A stretch of 40,942 nt of DNA from Oligoflexia bacterium (GCA_011087955.1 JAALKR010000018.1:1-40942); one strand, 5' to 3'. Positions 28,487 to 38,396 are shown, counted from the first letter of the stretch. Notes: generated from the sequence alone by a model not told the origin. Numbers and translations are program-made.

Positions 28487-28518
28487 AAATTAGGGGTAAG
28501 TTTGCCTTATTGGACTGG

Positions 28519-28553
28519 ATCAGGTACCTGGTAGCGATTAGTTACCCGGTGAT
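28519..28553 (+). promoter_or_regulatory. Candidate structured leader upstream of the nucleoside transporter
   Basis: Two mutually exclusive pairings: ATCAGGTA/TACC-cgg-TGAT versus CCTGGTA/TACCCGG; contains palindrome CAGGTACCTG. Confidence 0.25.
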
Positions 28554-28580
28554 AGGGTCTTCAGATTTTGGGGGAAATAT

Positions 28581-29885
28581 ATGGAACGCTTCGTCGGATT
28601 TGTCGGTATCTTTGTGTTCTTGGGTATAGCCTACCTGTTTTCAGATAACCGTAAGGCAATAAGCGCCAGAGTCGTTGTTTGGGGTATGCTACTGCAGTTT
28701 ATTTTTGCCTTACTCGTACTGGGGATCCCAGCGGCTGGCATCTCTGGTCCACTTTCCCCAATTTTCTCATTTGCCAACGATGTATTTGCAAAAGTACTAG
28801 CGTTCACCGATGAAGGCTCAAATTTCATTTTCGGATACCTCAATAAACCGGAAAGCGGCGATAAATTTATCTTTGCCGTAAGCGTGTTGCCGACAATCAT
28901 ATTTTTCTCCTCGCTAATTGCAGTCGGCTACTACTTAGGAGTGATGCAGAAGCTCGTCAAAGGCATGGCTTATGTAATGCAGAAGACGATGGGAACGAGT
29001 GGTGGTGAAACGCTTTCCATGGCTGCCAATATATTCGTCGGTCAAACGGAAGCGCCACTTCTCGTAAAGCCATATGTTGCCAAAATGACTCAATCGGAGC
29101 TCATGACAGTTATGACGGGTGGCTTTGCAACAGCAGCTGGAGGCGTATTAGCTGCCTATGTGATGATGCTTCGGGATGCTATTCCAGATATTGCTGGCCA
29201 CCTGATAACTGCATCTGTCTTGTCTGCTCCTGCCGCGCTGGTAATGGCAAAAATTTTTATCCCTGAAACGAAGAAGCCTCTTACTCGAGGCACCACTCAT
29301 TTAAAGGAAGATAAGGTCACGGATGTAAATGTGATCGAAGCTGCGGCTCGTGGGGCGGGAGAAGGCTTAAAGCTAGCCCTAAACGTTGGAGCCATGTTAC
29401 TTGCATTTATCGCGCTCGTAGCGATGCTAAACTTTGGCATTTCCTGGATTGGCGATCTTATTGGATTCAGCTCCTGGGGTAAAGGCTTAGTGCCTGAAGC
29501 CATGCTAAAGGGGGGCGAAGCCAAATTAAGCCTACAATTAATCCTAGGCTGGATCTTTGCCCCATTTGCATTCTTTATGGGTGTTCCATGGTCAGAGTGC
29601 GCGCTTGTGGGCAGCTTGGTCGGCGAAAAAATTTCACTAAACGAGTTTGTTGCCTACCTTAGCCTTTCTGGAATGCAGGAGAGTTTGAGCGAAAGGTCGA
29701 TGATTATCGCCTCCTATGCACTTTGTGGATTTGCAAACTTTTCATCCATTGCAATCCAAATTGGTGGGATCGGCGGAATTGCGCCAACTAGACGGTCCGA
29801 CCTGGCTCGGATCGGATTGCGTGCAATGATTGCCGGCACGATTGCGGCATGCTTGACTGCCTGCTGGGCCAGTATACTTATTTAG
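28581..29885 (+). CDS. NupC-family concentrative nucleoside transporter
   Basis: Multi-TM; AANIFVGQTEAPLLVKPYVAKMTQSELMTVMTGGFATAAGGVLAAYV; GFANFSSIAIQIGGIGGIAP. Confidence 0.96.
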   Translation: MERFVGFVGIFVFLGIAYLFSDNRKAISARVVVWGMLLQFIFALLVLGIPAAGISGPLSPIFSFANDVFAKVLAFTDEGSNFIFGYLNKPESGDKFIFAVSVLPTIIFFSSLIAVGYYLGVMQKLVKGMAYVMQKTMGTSGGETLSMAANIFVGQTEAPLLVKPYVAKMTQSELMTVMTGGFATAAGGVLAAYVMMLRDAIPDIAGHLITASVLSAPAALVMAKIFIPETKKPLTRGTTHLKEDKVTDVNVIEAAARGAGEGLKLALNVGAMLLAFIALVAMLNFGISWIGDLIGFSSWGKGLVPEAMLKGGEAKLSLQLILGWIFAPFAFFMGVPWSECALVGSLVGEKISLNEFVAYLSLSGMQESLSERSMIIASYALCGFANFSSIAIQIGGIGGIAPTRRSDLARIGLRAMIAGTIAACLTACWASILI

Positions 29886-30050
29886 TTCGGCTAGCACACC
29901 GGCTCAAATAATACACGGTACCAAATTATCAGTTAACACGATACAGCTGTGTTGGGGAATTTTTGCGATAAACCCCTCGAAATTCTTTACACATTCCTGT
30001 ACCCTTTGTACTGAATCGATCAATATGAAAAAGACTGTCAGGAGTATGAA

Positions 30051-30581
30051 ATGAAGTTGAAATGTCTTTCTAAAATGAATTTTATTGCAATGCTGTGTAC
30101 GACAATTGTGCTTAGTTTCGGCGCTGTTGGTTGCACTAAAAAATCCTATAAAAGTGAGGATGGCAAAGCGAGTGGTGTCTATGATCCCGAGCTTCGAGAG
30201 GAAACCGAGTCCGAACGTATTCATTCATCAGACAAGAACACAGCGATGGGATTGCAAACGGTTAATTTCCCTTACGACTCTTTCGAAATTACTTCGGGAG
30301 GGATGTCTGCACTTCAAAATAATTACGAGATCTTGATGGAGAATGAGAGTCTAGAGATTCAAATTGAAGGTCACTGTGATGAACGCGGTGGAATTCAATA
30401 TAACCTTGCTCTCGGTGATAAGCGAGCAAATGCACTTCGCAGAAAACTTATCTCCATGGGTATCGACGGAGATCGAATTGAAACTATTTCTTATGGAAAA
30501 GAGCGGCCGCTTGCTCTAAGCCAGTCGGAAAGTGCGTGGGCGCAAAATCGTCGAGGAAATTTCGTAATTACTTCAAAATGA
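30051..30581 (+). CDS. pal: Peptidoglycan-associated lipoprotein (OmpA/Pal)
   Basis: Lipobox-like 'GAVGC'; LEIQIEGHCDERGGIQYNLALGDKRANALRRKLISMGIDGDRIETISYGKERP. Confidence 0.93.
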   Translation: MKLKCLSKMNFIAMLCTTIVLSFGAVGCTKKSYKSEDGKASGVYDPELREETESERIHSSDKNTAMGLQTVNFPYDSFEITSGGMSALQNNYEILMENESLEIQIEGHCDERGGIQYNLALGDKRANALRRKLISMGIDGDRIETISYGKERPLALSQSESAWAQNRRGNFVITSK

Positions 30582-30955
30582 CTCGAGAATTGAATACGCC
30601 AGGAAGATTGAGCTCCTCAGCTCGCTATCTTTCTGGCTTTCTTGTATCTGCCCTATTCCTTACTGGCTGTGGAGTCATTGCTACAAGGCCCGCTCGCCAC
30701 CTTGGTTATGCAGAAACTGCCTTCATTGCAGCACAAAAGGCTAATGCAGAAGCAGAGTCCCCTCAAGAGTTTCAGCTCGCGCGAGAAACTTTACTCAGAG
30801 CTCGTGCAGCCTATCGCTTAAAAAATTTTAATCTAGCTCGAAAGCTGGCTGTTCGAGCTAGATTACTTTCTGAAGAGGCCGAATTTTTGTCCATGTTTAA
30901 AGACGCAGATAAATCATTACTTCCTAAATCAAATCCTGAGGGCGATGAATTTTGA
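30578..30955 (+). CDS. DUF4398-like lipoprotein
   Basis: ATGA overlap with the pal stop; lipobox LFLTGC; 'YAETAFIAAQKANAEAESPQEFQLARETLLRARAAYRLKNFNLARKLAVRARLLSEEAE'. Confidence 0.82.
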   Translation: MTRELNTPGRLSSSARYLSGFLVSALFLTGCGVIATRPARHLGYAETAFIAAQKANAEAESPQEFQLARETLLRARAAYRLKNFNLARKLAVRARLLSEEAEFLSMFKDADKSLLPKSNPEGDEF

Positions 30956-31701
30956 AATTATTACTAACCTTAATAATATGCCTATCACTGCCCCTGAGCG
31001 GATGCCTTAAAACAAAAGCACAGATCAAGCGTGAACAGAAGCAGGTTGAAATGCAAAAGACACTCAATCAAAATATTGCCAGTCAAGAGCTCAATATTGA
31101 ACAGACTCAATTACAATTAGGAAAAATAAACGGCAAAATCGAAGAATTGGAATTCTACAGAAAGAAAGAGCTGGAACAGAATCGAAACACGCTGACAAAT
31201 TATAGTGAGCGTATTTCCATGCTGGAAGAAAAAATTGCAGCCCTAGAAAAAAACCAAGCGGACTTCTTGGAGGAAATGAAAAGGCTACAGAGAGATAACT
31301 TGCGCATACTCCAGAACAAAGGAAGCCGCAAATCTAGAGGCAATGCTTCTTCTTTCAGAAAAGGAGTTCAGGCATTTGAGAAAAAGAGGTATTCGGAAGC
31401 AGCCTCCCATTTTGAGGCTTTCATGAAACGTTATCCAAAATCGAAAAGCTTTTTGCGTGCCAGTTTTTTACTCGGCCAATCTCACTTCAATCTCAAAAAA
31501 TACATGGACGCTATTGTTGCCTACTCTACTGTCTATGAGAAAAATGGAACAAATTCGATCTGGCGTCAATCCGCTTTAAATATTGCAAGAGCTTTTTATC
31601 GCTTGGGCAAAAAATCGGATGCAAAGCCATTTGCTCAAACCGTGATCGATCGATTTCCAAAATCTGTGGAAGCAAAAAGAGCTCAGTCTTTGCTTAAATA
31701 G
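30952..31701 (+). CDS. CpoB/YbgF-like TPR lipoprotein with coiled coil (TTG start)
   Basis: Lipobox LPLSGC; coiled coil; 'AFEKKRYSEAASHFEAFMKRYPKSKSFLRASFLLGQSHFNLKKYMDAIVAYSTV...VIDRFPKSVEAKRAQ'; TTGA overlap with the upstream stop. Confidence 0.88.
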   Translation: MKLLLTLIICLSLPLSGCLKTKAQIKREQKQVEMQKTLNQNIASQELNIEQTQLQLGKINGKIEELEFYRKKELEQNRNTLTNYSERISMLEEKIAALEKNQADFLEEMKRLQRDNLRILQNKGSRKSRGNASSFRKGVQAFEKKRYSEAASHFEAFMKRYPKSKSFLRASFLLGQSHFNLKKYMDAIVAYSTVYEKNGTNSIWRQSALNIARAFYRLGKKSDAKPFAQTVIDRFPKSVEAKRAQSLLK

Positions 31702-31834
31702 GAAGCCCGTTGCGTCCTGCAACTCACTCAACTCACACCAGAGACAGTTGACTGAATTTATCAATTTAATGTAACCTCTTACAAAGAGCTACTTTTAACT
31801 GAAAAAGAGCAAAATTCAGAAAGAAGAGGTAAGT

Positions 31835-33337
31835 ATGAATAAATATCACATAGTGTCAATAGCGAAGAAGGGACTTTTTTTAGGGATATTACTCATCGCT
31901 GTTCTAGCAGTGAGGCCAATGGGGCTTAGTGCAGATAATGCTTCGACATACAAGAGCATGCTTGATCATGATCGTGTCCCAGGAGAGTTTGTTGTACGCC
32001 TGGAAAGCGGCACAAAGTCATTAAACAGCATGAAGGCGACTTTCTATCGAGATCCAACTTTAGGTGTCCAGTCATTTAAAGCTTTCGAGACAAATGCTGC
32101 GCTCGTGGAAGTTAAAATCGCTGATGACACAAAGGCAGAGTTATTCCTAAAGACAATGAATAGTCACCCAGGCGTTCGCTATGCAGAGCCAAACTATACT
32201 GTAAGCTTGTCGAGCTTGGAAGTGCTGCCAAATGACCCAAACTTCAACTTACTTTGGGGGCTAAAGAACACTGGCCAAACTATTCGAGGAAACAGAGGAG
32301 AACAAGGCGCTGACATTTCTGCGACAGAAGCTTGGGCGATTGAGCGAGGCTCAAAAGATGTATTAGTAGCTGTTATTGATTCAGGCGTTGACTATACTCA
32401 CCCGGACCTTAAAGACAATATTGCTTTAAATCAGGGCGAGATGGGCTTTGGCACGGATGGGCAAGATAAAAGCACTAACGGAATTGATGATGATGGAAAC
32501 GGGTTCATCGATGACTGGAGAGGTTGGAACTTTGCTGTTCCCGGCGGGGGCACTAATGATCCAATGGATGATAATCGTCACGGAACTCATGTTGCAGGCA
32601 CAATCGGCGCATTTGGTGATAATGACATTGGCATCACTGGTGTAGCTTGGGAAGTTGGAATTGTTCCGATTAAGTTCTTAAGTGCCTTCGGTTTTGGAAC
32701 CATAGCTAGTGCAACTAAAGCTGTTCAATATGCAACCACTAGAGGCGTGGATATCATGAATAACTCTTGGGGTGGTGGAGGTTTCTCCCAAGCGTTACTT
32801 GAAGCTATTGAAGAGGCAAAAAGTGCGGGAATTCTTTTTGTAGCAGCTGCAGGAAACTCTCGTAGAAACAATGATGTTCGCCCTTCTTATCCAGCTTCAT
32901 ATGAAGTGGATAATATAATCTCTGTTGCCGCCACAAACAATCGCGACAGACTCGCTTCATTTTCAAACTATGGGAAAAGGACAGTTCATATTGCCGCGCC
33001 AGGGGAAGACATCTATTCCACGCTTCTAAACGGCGGATATGGAATGCTTTCGGGAACCTCGATGGCTGCACCACATGTCTCCGGCGCAGCTGCATTGATT
33101 TTATCGAGTTACACAGAAGAAGATTACACTAAGGTTCGTGAGCGAATTCTCGAATCCAGTGATCGGAAACAAACACTTGCATCCAAAATTATGTCTTCTG
33201 GCCGCTTGAATGTCTACGAGGCTCTCCGCTATTCTGCCGACGTTGATCCTCCGGATGAGGAGGACCCGCCGTTGTGCCTGCCGCCGTACTACTATTACAA
33301 TGGGAGGTGCTTCCTGCTTCCCAGCGAGTGGTGGTGA
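31835..33337 (+). CDS. S8 family (subtilisin-like) secreted serine protease with I9-type propeptide
   Basis: Signal-like N-terminus; VAVIDSGVDYTHPDL (Asp), RHGTHVAGTIGA (His), LSGTSMAAPHVSGAAAL (Ser); propeptide VPGEFVVRLESG...VRYAEPNYTV. Confidence 0.97.
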   Translation: MNKYHIVSIAKKGLFLGILLIAVLAVRPMGLSADNASTYKSMLDHDRVPGEFVVRLESGTKSLNSMKATFYRDPTLGVQSFKAFETNAALVEVKIADDTKAELFLKTMNSHPGVRYAEPNYTVSLSSLEVLPNDPNFNLLWGLKNTGQTIRGNRGEQGADISATEAWAIERGSKDVLVAVIDSGVDYTHPDLKDNIALNQGEMGFGTDGQDKSTNGIDDDGNGFIDDWRGWNFAVPGGGTNDPMDDNRHGTHVAGTIGAFGDNDIGITGVAWEVGIVPIKFLSAFGFGTIASATKAVQYATTRGVDIMNNSWGGGGFSQALLEAIEEAKSAGILFVAAAGNSRRNNDVRPSYPASYEVDNIISVAATNNRDRLASFSNYGKRTVHIAAPGEDIYSTLLNGGYGMLSGTSMAAPHVSGAAALILSSYTEEDYTKVRERILESSDRKQTLASKIMSSGRLNVYEALRYSADVDPPDEEDPPLCLPPYYYYNGRCFLLPSEWW

Positions 33338-33355
33338 GCATCTACCGTAATTAAA

Positions 33356-33389
33356 AAGCCAGGCGATCGCTTCGCCTGGCTTCTCTTTT
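33356..33389. terminator. Bidirectional intrinsic terminator
   Basis: Perfect 11-bp stem AAGCCAGGCGA-TCGCT-TCGCCTGGCTT, followed by a T-rich stretch on + and preceded by an A-run (T-run on -). Confidence 0.92.
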
Positions 33390-33393
33390 AAAT

Positions 33394-34008
33394 TTATCGC
33401 TTAGAAAAGTACTCTTGTGAGCCAGCTGGGTCTGGCTTCATAGTGTCCTTACCAGCAGACCAGTTGGCTGGGCAAACTTCACCGGTCTTCTCGTGAGTTT
33501 GGAACGCTTCCAAAACACGAAGAGTTTCATCCACAGAACGTCCAACGCCCAGGGCATGAACCACTTGGTAAGAAATCTCTTGCTTAGGATTGATTAGGAA
33601 CAGTCCACGAAGAGCCACTCCGTCTTCCAACAGAACACCATAATCAGAAGCGATTTCTTTGTTCATATCAGAAAGAAGTGGGAAGTTTAGCTCACCCAAT
33701 CCGCCTTTGTTGCGTGGCTGGTTAACCCATGCAAGGTGAGAGAACTGAGAATCCACAGAACAACCAACAATCTCACAGTTCAACTTTTTGAAATGTTCAT
33801 AGCGATCAGAGAATGCAGTGATCTCGGTTGGGCAAACAAACGTGAAATCTAGTGGATAGAAAAATAGACAAAGCCACCTTCCTTCAAAATCCTTAAGTTT
33901 AATATCTTTGAAGTCCTTTCCAACAACTGCAGTCCCCTGAAATTCAGGAGCCTGGCTCTGCACGAGCGGGTTGAGAGATGACCACATTGCTTCAGTTACT
34001 TCCGACAT
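33394..34008 (-). CDS. 2-Cys peroxiredoxin (AhpC/Prx type)
   Basis: LCLFFYPLDFTFVCPTEITAFSDRY, resolving Cys context KTGEVCPANWSAGKDTMKP. Confidence 0.97.
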   Translation of the reverse strand: MSEVTEAMWSSLNPLVQSQAPEFQGTAVVGKDFKDIKLKDFEGRWLCLFFYPLDFTFVCPTEITAFSDRYEHFKKLNCEIVGCSVDSQFSHLAWVNQPRNKGGLGELNFPLLSDMNKEIASDYGVLLEDGVALRGLFLINPKQEISYQVVHALGVGRSVDETLRVLEAFQTHEKTGEVCPANWSAGKDTMKPDPAGSQEYFSKR

Positions 34009-34102
34009 TAGACCTCCTTAGCTAAACGTCATTAAATCATTACAAGCCTTATACAAACGTCTTACAATATGGAACACATAGCTAACAAGGTCAAGCAAGA
34101 TC

Positions 34103-34753
34103 ATGGTAAATCTCCTAGCCATGACAACTGCTCGCGTAAAAATCAATCCTAGTTTTTGGACACATGACCTCAACATCCCCATTGGATCCGACCTCGTACC
34201 GGCTTCTCTTTTCCAGGAAAATTCGCATTACCTGGTTTTTGATTTGGAAACAAAAACCTTAGCTGACGCAGTGGGAGGCTGGAAAAATTTCAAACAGTTA
34301 GAAATCTCCATCGCCTGTGCTTGGGATTCCAAAACCGAAGAAATGCTCGTGTTCGAAGAGAAGGACATGCCAAAATTAGTTGACCTGCTGTGCTCGCGCC
34401 TGGTCGTTGGCTATAACTCAAACGGCTTCGATTTACCGATCATGGAAAAATATGGCCTCGACGTGGGCAAGGTTGACTCCTTTGACATTATGCTAGACAT
34501 GCAGAACGTCTCGGGCTGGAAATTCGTAAAGCTCGAAAAAGTGGCCACTGCCACGCTTGGCACCGGAAAGAGGGCAGAAGGTACTATGGCCGTACAGTGG
34601 TGGGAAGAGGGCAAGGTCGATAAAATTATTGAATATTGTAAGCAAGACGTGGCCGTTACTCGTGACGTTTTTCAACACGGAATAAATAAGGGTTTCATCA
34701 AAATTGCCAAGGCAGACGGATCCTCCGTGGAGTTTCCAGTCGACTGGTCCTAA
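34103..34753 (+). CDS. YprB-like RNase H-fold (DEDDy) 3'-5' exonuclease-like protein
   Basis: VFDLETK, LVVGYNSNGFDLPIM, IIEYCKQDVAVTRDVF; start may be the internal ATG giving MTTARVKINP. Confidence 0.85.
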   Translation: MVNLLAMTTARVKINPSFWTHDLNIPIGSDLVPASLFQENSHYLVFDLETKTLADAVGGWKNFKQLEISIACAWDSKTEEMLVFEEKDMPKLVDLLCSRLVVGYNSNGFDLPIMEKYGLDVGKVDSFDIMLDMQNVSGWKFVKLEKVATATLGTGKRAEGTMAVQWWEEGKVDKIIEYCKQDVAVTRDVFQHGINKGFIKIAKADGSSVEFPVDWS

Positions 34754-35721
34754 TAAGCTACTGGCTTATAGGTCTTCAAAAATCGCCCTACGGATTGAGG
34801 AGCCGACCCCTCTAAACAATTCCCAAAAATAAAAAATCCTACCCCCTTCGCCGCCACAATCTCTGCACTAATTTCAGATAAATCACGATGGAAATCTTCC
34901 TGTGGCTCTAAAGTTTGATCATACGGTGCCATCCAATCCATGGAAGCGGTCTTTTCTCGATGGGAAGGTAAGAGTGCTCGCAACAGTATGGGAGCCTTCG
35001 CCACCAATCCCGCTGCCCGCAAGCGCTTCCACTGCCAAGCTATAGAAGGCAGGTTGGTATAGGAATGCAAAGCCATCTGGTGCCCATGTCTCCGAATGAG
35101 TTCTATAAATTCCTCGTTCCAAAGCTCACGGTCCCGGACCTCTACATAAAGTGGTATCTCACTAGGAATAGCTTCCAAAAAAAGTGTTAATCTCTCCTGA
35201 GCCCCATCGGCGGAGAGCCCTCCTTTGGAAAAGGCTAAAACAACTGTGGCCACCCGATCTTGCATAAAGCCTATAGGGTCCCAAAATTTTTGTAAAAAAG
35301 CAGCTGCATTTAAAAATTCTGTGTTCTGCTTGCCCGCCAAAGCTCCAAAACGAGGATGCATTGGAAACTTTGGCATCGTCAATTCATTCGTGACCTTTAC
35401 ACAGAATCGAAAACTACTTGGAACCTGATTGAGTAGCTTCCGCATATAGGCTTCTCGAGGCCAGTCATAATAGGTGGCATCCAAACTTACTATCGGAAAA
35501 AGATCTGCATATTCTCGAAGACAATTCTTTTCGAATTCCATTTGAGATTCATAGACAGAAGAATAAATTGTTCCTTCCCAGCCACGAAATTTCCAAGACG
35601 AAGTTCCAAGAAATATTCCAGAACAAATGGCCTCTCCCATTAGATCTTGTTTGAATGGTAAATCGCGAGTTTCCTTGGCAGAGTTGGAACGGCCAAAGAA
35701 AAAACTTTCTTGGTAAGCCAT
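34750..35721 (-). CDS. DUF72 domain-containing protein
   Basis: IFLGTSSWKFRGWEGTIYSS, DATYYDWPREAYMRKLLNQVPSSFRFCVKVTNELT, LYVEVRDRELWNEEFIELIRRHG. Confidence 0.93.
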   Translation of the reverse strand: MAYQESFFFGRSNSAKETRDLPFKQDLMGEAICSGIFLGTSSWKFRGWEGTIYSSVYESQMEFEKNCLREYADLFPIVSLDATYYDWPREAYMRKLLNQVPSSFRFCVKVTNELTMPKFPMHPRFGALAGKQNTEFLNAAAFLQKFWDPIGFMQDRVATVVLAFSKGGLSADGAQERLTLFLEAIPSEIPLYVEVRDRELWNEEFIELIRRHGHQMALHSYTNLPSIAWQWKRLRAAGLVAKAPILLRALLPSHREKTASMDWMAPYDQTLEPQEDFHRDLSEISAEIVAAKGVGFFIFGNCLEGSAPQSVGRFLKTYKPVAY

Positions 35722-35723
35722 GA

Positions 35724-36824
35724 CTAAACATTAAACCTAAAATGCATAATATCCCCATCCTGCACAATGTAATCCTTCCCCTCCATGCGCATTTTTCCTT
35801 TGGCTTTTACTTCTGCCTCAGAACCAAGGCTCATGAGATCATTATATGAAAAAACTTCTGCTTTAATAAAACCACGTTCAAAATCGGTGTGGATGACCCC
35901 TGCGGCCTGTGGCGCTGTATAGCCCTTACGAATTGTCCAAGCACGCACTTCTTTCTCGCCCGCAGTGAAATATGTTTGCAGGCCGAGCAGGCTATAACCT
36001 TCACGAATCAGACGTGCAAGTCCCTCTTCCTCAAGCCCCAAAGTTTCGAGAAAATCTTTTTTCTCTTCTTCGTCCAGCTCAGAAATTTCGGCCTCAATTT
36101 TTCCACAGATAGCAACGACCTTAGATCCTTCTTTTTCTGCGTGGTCCGCCAGTAACTTGAAATGCGAATTATTCATTGGATCCGCAACGGAGTCTTCATC
36201 CACATTCCCCACATAAAGCACTTTCTTTTGCGTAATCAAATGTAGATCATGAATATGAGTCAACTGATCTTCATCGAATTCAAGGGTCCGTATTGGCTTG
36301 CCTTCCTCAAGAGCAGTTTTTACTGAATTTACTGTTTCTAGCGCCGGGCTCGCCTTCTTTGGGTCACGCTTCATTTCTTTTTCTAAAGCCTGTACTCGCT
36401 TTGCAACGGTTTCCAAATCAGCAAACATTAGTTCCGTATCAATTACAGACACGTCCCGAGCCGGATCAACAGAACCGTCTACATGCACCACGTTCGTATC
36501 CTCAAAGCAACGAACGACATGACAGATTGCAGACGTTTGACGAATGTGGCTTAGAAATTTATTGCCTAATCCCTCACCTTGAGCAGCGCCCTTTACTAGG
36601 CCCGCAATATCAGTAAACTCAACCACTGCAGGAATGCTCTGCTGTGGTTTCACTTTTGTCGTAATTTCTTCCAGCCGGCGGTCAGGAACTTTAACCATGC
36701 CCACATTCGGCTCAATCGTACAAAAGGGAAAGTTCTCCGCCTGGGCCCCTGCTTTGGTGATAGCATTAAAGATCGTCGATTTGCCGACGTTTGGTAACCC
36801 TACAATTCCACAGCTCAATGACAT
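35724..36824 (-). CDS. ychF: Redox-regulated ATPase YchF (Obg-like)
   Basis: CGIVGLPNVGKSTIFNAITKAGAQAENFPFCTIEPNVGMVKVPD; FTAGEKEVRAWTIRKGYTAPQAAGVIHTDFERGFIKAEV. Confidence 0.98.
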   Translation of the reverse strand: MSLSCGIVGLPNVGKSTIFNAITKAGAQAENFPFCTIEPNVGMVKVPDRRLEEITTKVKPQQSIPAVVEFTDIAGLVKGAAQGEGLGNKFLSHIRQTSAICHVVRCFEDTNVVHVDGSVDPARDVSVIDTELMFADLETVAKRVQALEKEMKRDPKKASPALETVNSVKTALEEGKPIRTLEFDEDQLTHIHDLHLITQKKVLYVGNVDEDSVADPMNNSHFKLLADHAEKEGSKVVAICGKIEAEISELDEEEKKDFLETLGLEEEGLARLIREGYSLLGLQTYFTAGEKEVRAWTIRKGYTAPQAAGVIHTDFERGFIKAEVFSYNDLMSLGSEAEVKAKGKMRMEGKDYIVQDGDIMHFRFNV

Positions 36825-36844
36825 AATTTAGTCCTTTTCCTTAT

Positions 36845-37417
36845 TTAATCCTTTTCCTTACGATTGAAGCGATTCATGGCTTCAGAAACCTTTCCTTCAA
36901 CCAACATTTCTAAACAAGTAGCTACTTCCGGAAATTGCTCTTCCCAGTGCTTTATCTCCTCATCCGTAAAGTTTCCTAGAACATGACTTATTGGCCGTAT
37001 CTCCGGGTGTGGTGGACGCCCAATTCCTATCCGCAGTCGCAGATAGTCGGTACCGAAAAATTCAATACTCTTAAGACCATTATGAGAGCCAGAGCCTCCT
37101 CCGACTTTTACGCGAAAGGTTCCTTGCTGCAGATCCATTTCATCGTAAACCACTATAATATCTTTCACGGGGATTTTATAAAACTTTGCAACTGCTTGAA
37201 TGGAATCACCGGAGGCGTTCATATAGGTTAGAGGAAGGAGTGCTATCGCATCCTGCTCACCAACCGAGACTCGCGCTACAACTCCCTTGAGATCACGTTT
37301 CTCATTAAAAGAGCCGCCCTGACCACTGGCCCAATGCCGAACAATTCGAAAGCCAGCATTGTGGCGATTTCGTTCATACTCTCTTCCGGGATTACCCAGG
37401 CCAACAACGAGTTTCAC
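36845..37417 (-). CDS. pth: Peptidyl-tRNA hydrolase
   Basis: MKLVVGLGNPGREYERNRHNAGF, VVYDEMDLQQGTFRVKVGGGSGSHNGLKSI. Confidence 0.98.
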   Translation of the reverse strand: MKLVVGLGNPGREYERNRHNAGFRIVRHWASGQGGSFNEKRDLKGVVARVSVGEQDAIALLPLTYMNASGDSIQAVAKFYKIPVKDIIVVYDEMDLQQGTFRVKVGGGSGSHNGLKSIEFFGTDYLRLRIGIGRPPHPEIRPISHVLGNFTDEEIKHWEEQFPEVATCLEMLVEGKVSEAMNRFNRKEKD

Positions 37418-37436
37418 GGATCATGTCTCCGTTAGG

Positions 37437-38396
37437 TCAATCAAATAACGAGCTGACGGAATCGTGATAATGAATCCGTCTGATTGTCTCACCAAAAAGG
37501 CCCGCCACGGTTAGCACTTCGAACTTGGAGCTCTTTAAGGCTTCACCACGCAATGGAATCGTGTCGGTGAAAACTACTTTTTCTAAAGCAGATGCCTGAA
37601 TTCGTTCAACTGCTGGTCCGGAAAGCACCGCATGGGCTGCGCAGGCAAAAACCTTTTTTGCTCCATGTTTTTGCAAAGCCTCGGCGGCTTCCGTTAGGGT
37701 ACCAGCCGTATCGACCATATCATCCACGATCAATGCATTACAGCCTTCCACCTCACCTACGAGGTGCATCGCTTCCGCTACGTTCGGACCAGTACGCCGC
37801 TTATCGATCATGGCCACTTTAGCGTCCACTTTCTTGGCATATGCCCGCGCACGTTCCATACCGCCTGCATCTGGCGATACGATCACTAAATCCCCCTTAG
37901 GCACTAAGGACTCCCGGATATAATCAAGCATCACTGGACGAGCAAAGAGGTTATCAAAAGGAATATCGAAAAAACCTTGAATCTGTCCGGAATGTAAATC
38001 ACAGGACACAACGCGGTCCACACCCACGGCAGTAAGTAGATCGGCCACAAGCTTTGCCGTAATCGGTGTACGAGGCGCTACTTTGCGATCCTGTCGTGCA
38101 TAGCCGTAATAGGGAATCACAGCGGTGATTGTGCTCACAGACGCACGCTTTAGCGCATCGGCAATAACCAGCACTTCCATCAAGTGATCATTCACCGGAT
38201 TGCACGTACTTTGCACGATATAAACATTCGTACCCCGTACGTTTTCTTTTACCTCGGCGAATATCTCACCATCCAAAAATCGCCGTAGTTCCAGTTTGCC
38301 GATTTCGACACCCAAGGTGTCCGCAATATTTTGCGCCAAGGGACGATTCGAAGAGCCGGAGAAGACCAATAATTTACCGGGTAAGGATTCCAACAT
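37437..38396 (-). CDS. prs: Ribose-phosphate pyrophosphokinase
   Basis: LLVFSGSSNRPLAQNIADTLG, YYGYARQDRK, VIVSPDAGGMERARAYAK, ALIVDDMVDTAGTL. Start set to internal Met (MLESLPGKLL) rather than 38453. Confidence 0.97.
   Translation of the reverse strand: MLESLPGKLLVFSGSSNRPLAQNIADTLGVEIGKLELRRFLDGEIFAEVKENVRGTNVYIVQSTCNPVNDHLMEVLVIADALKRASVSTITAVIPYYGYARQDRKVAPRTPITAKLVADLLTAVGVDRVVSCDLHSGQIQGFFDIPFDNLFARPVMLDYIRESLVPKGDLVIVSPDAGGMERARAYAKKVDAKVAMIDKRRTGPNVAEAMHLVGEVEGCNALIVDDMVDTAGTLTEAAEALQKHGAKKVFACAAHAVLSGPAVERIQASALEKVVFTDTIPLRGEALKSSKFEVLTVAGLFGETIRRIHYHDSVSSLFD

Noticed and set aside
28440-28555. Resemblance to a c-di-GMP-I (GEMM) riboswitch (GGCAAACC ... GGTAGCG...GTTACC)
   Set aside because: The GGCAAACC lies inside the thioesterase coding sequence and the conserved ACGCAAAGCC/GGCCTAA core is missing.
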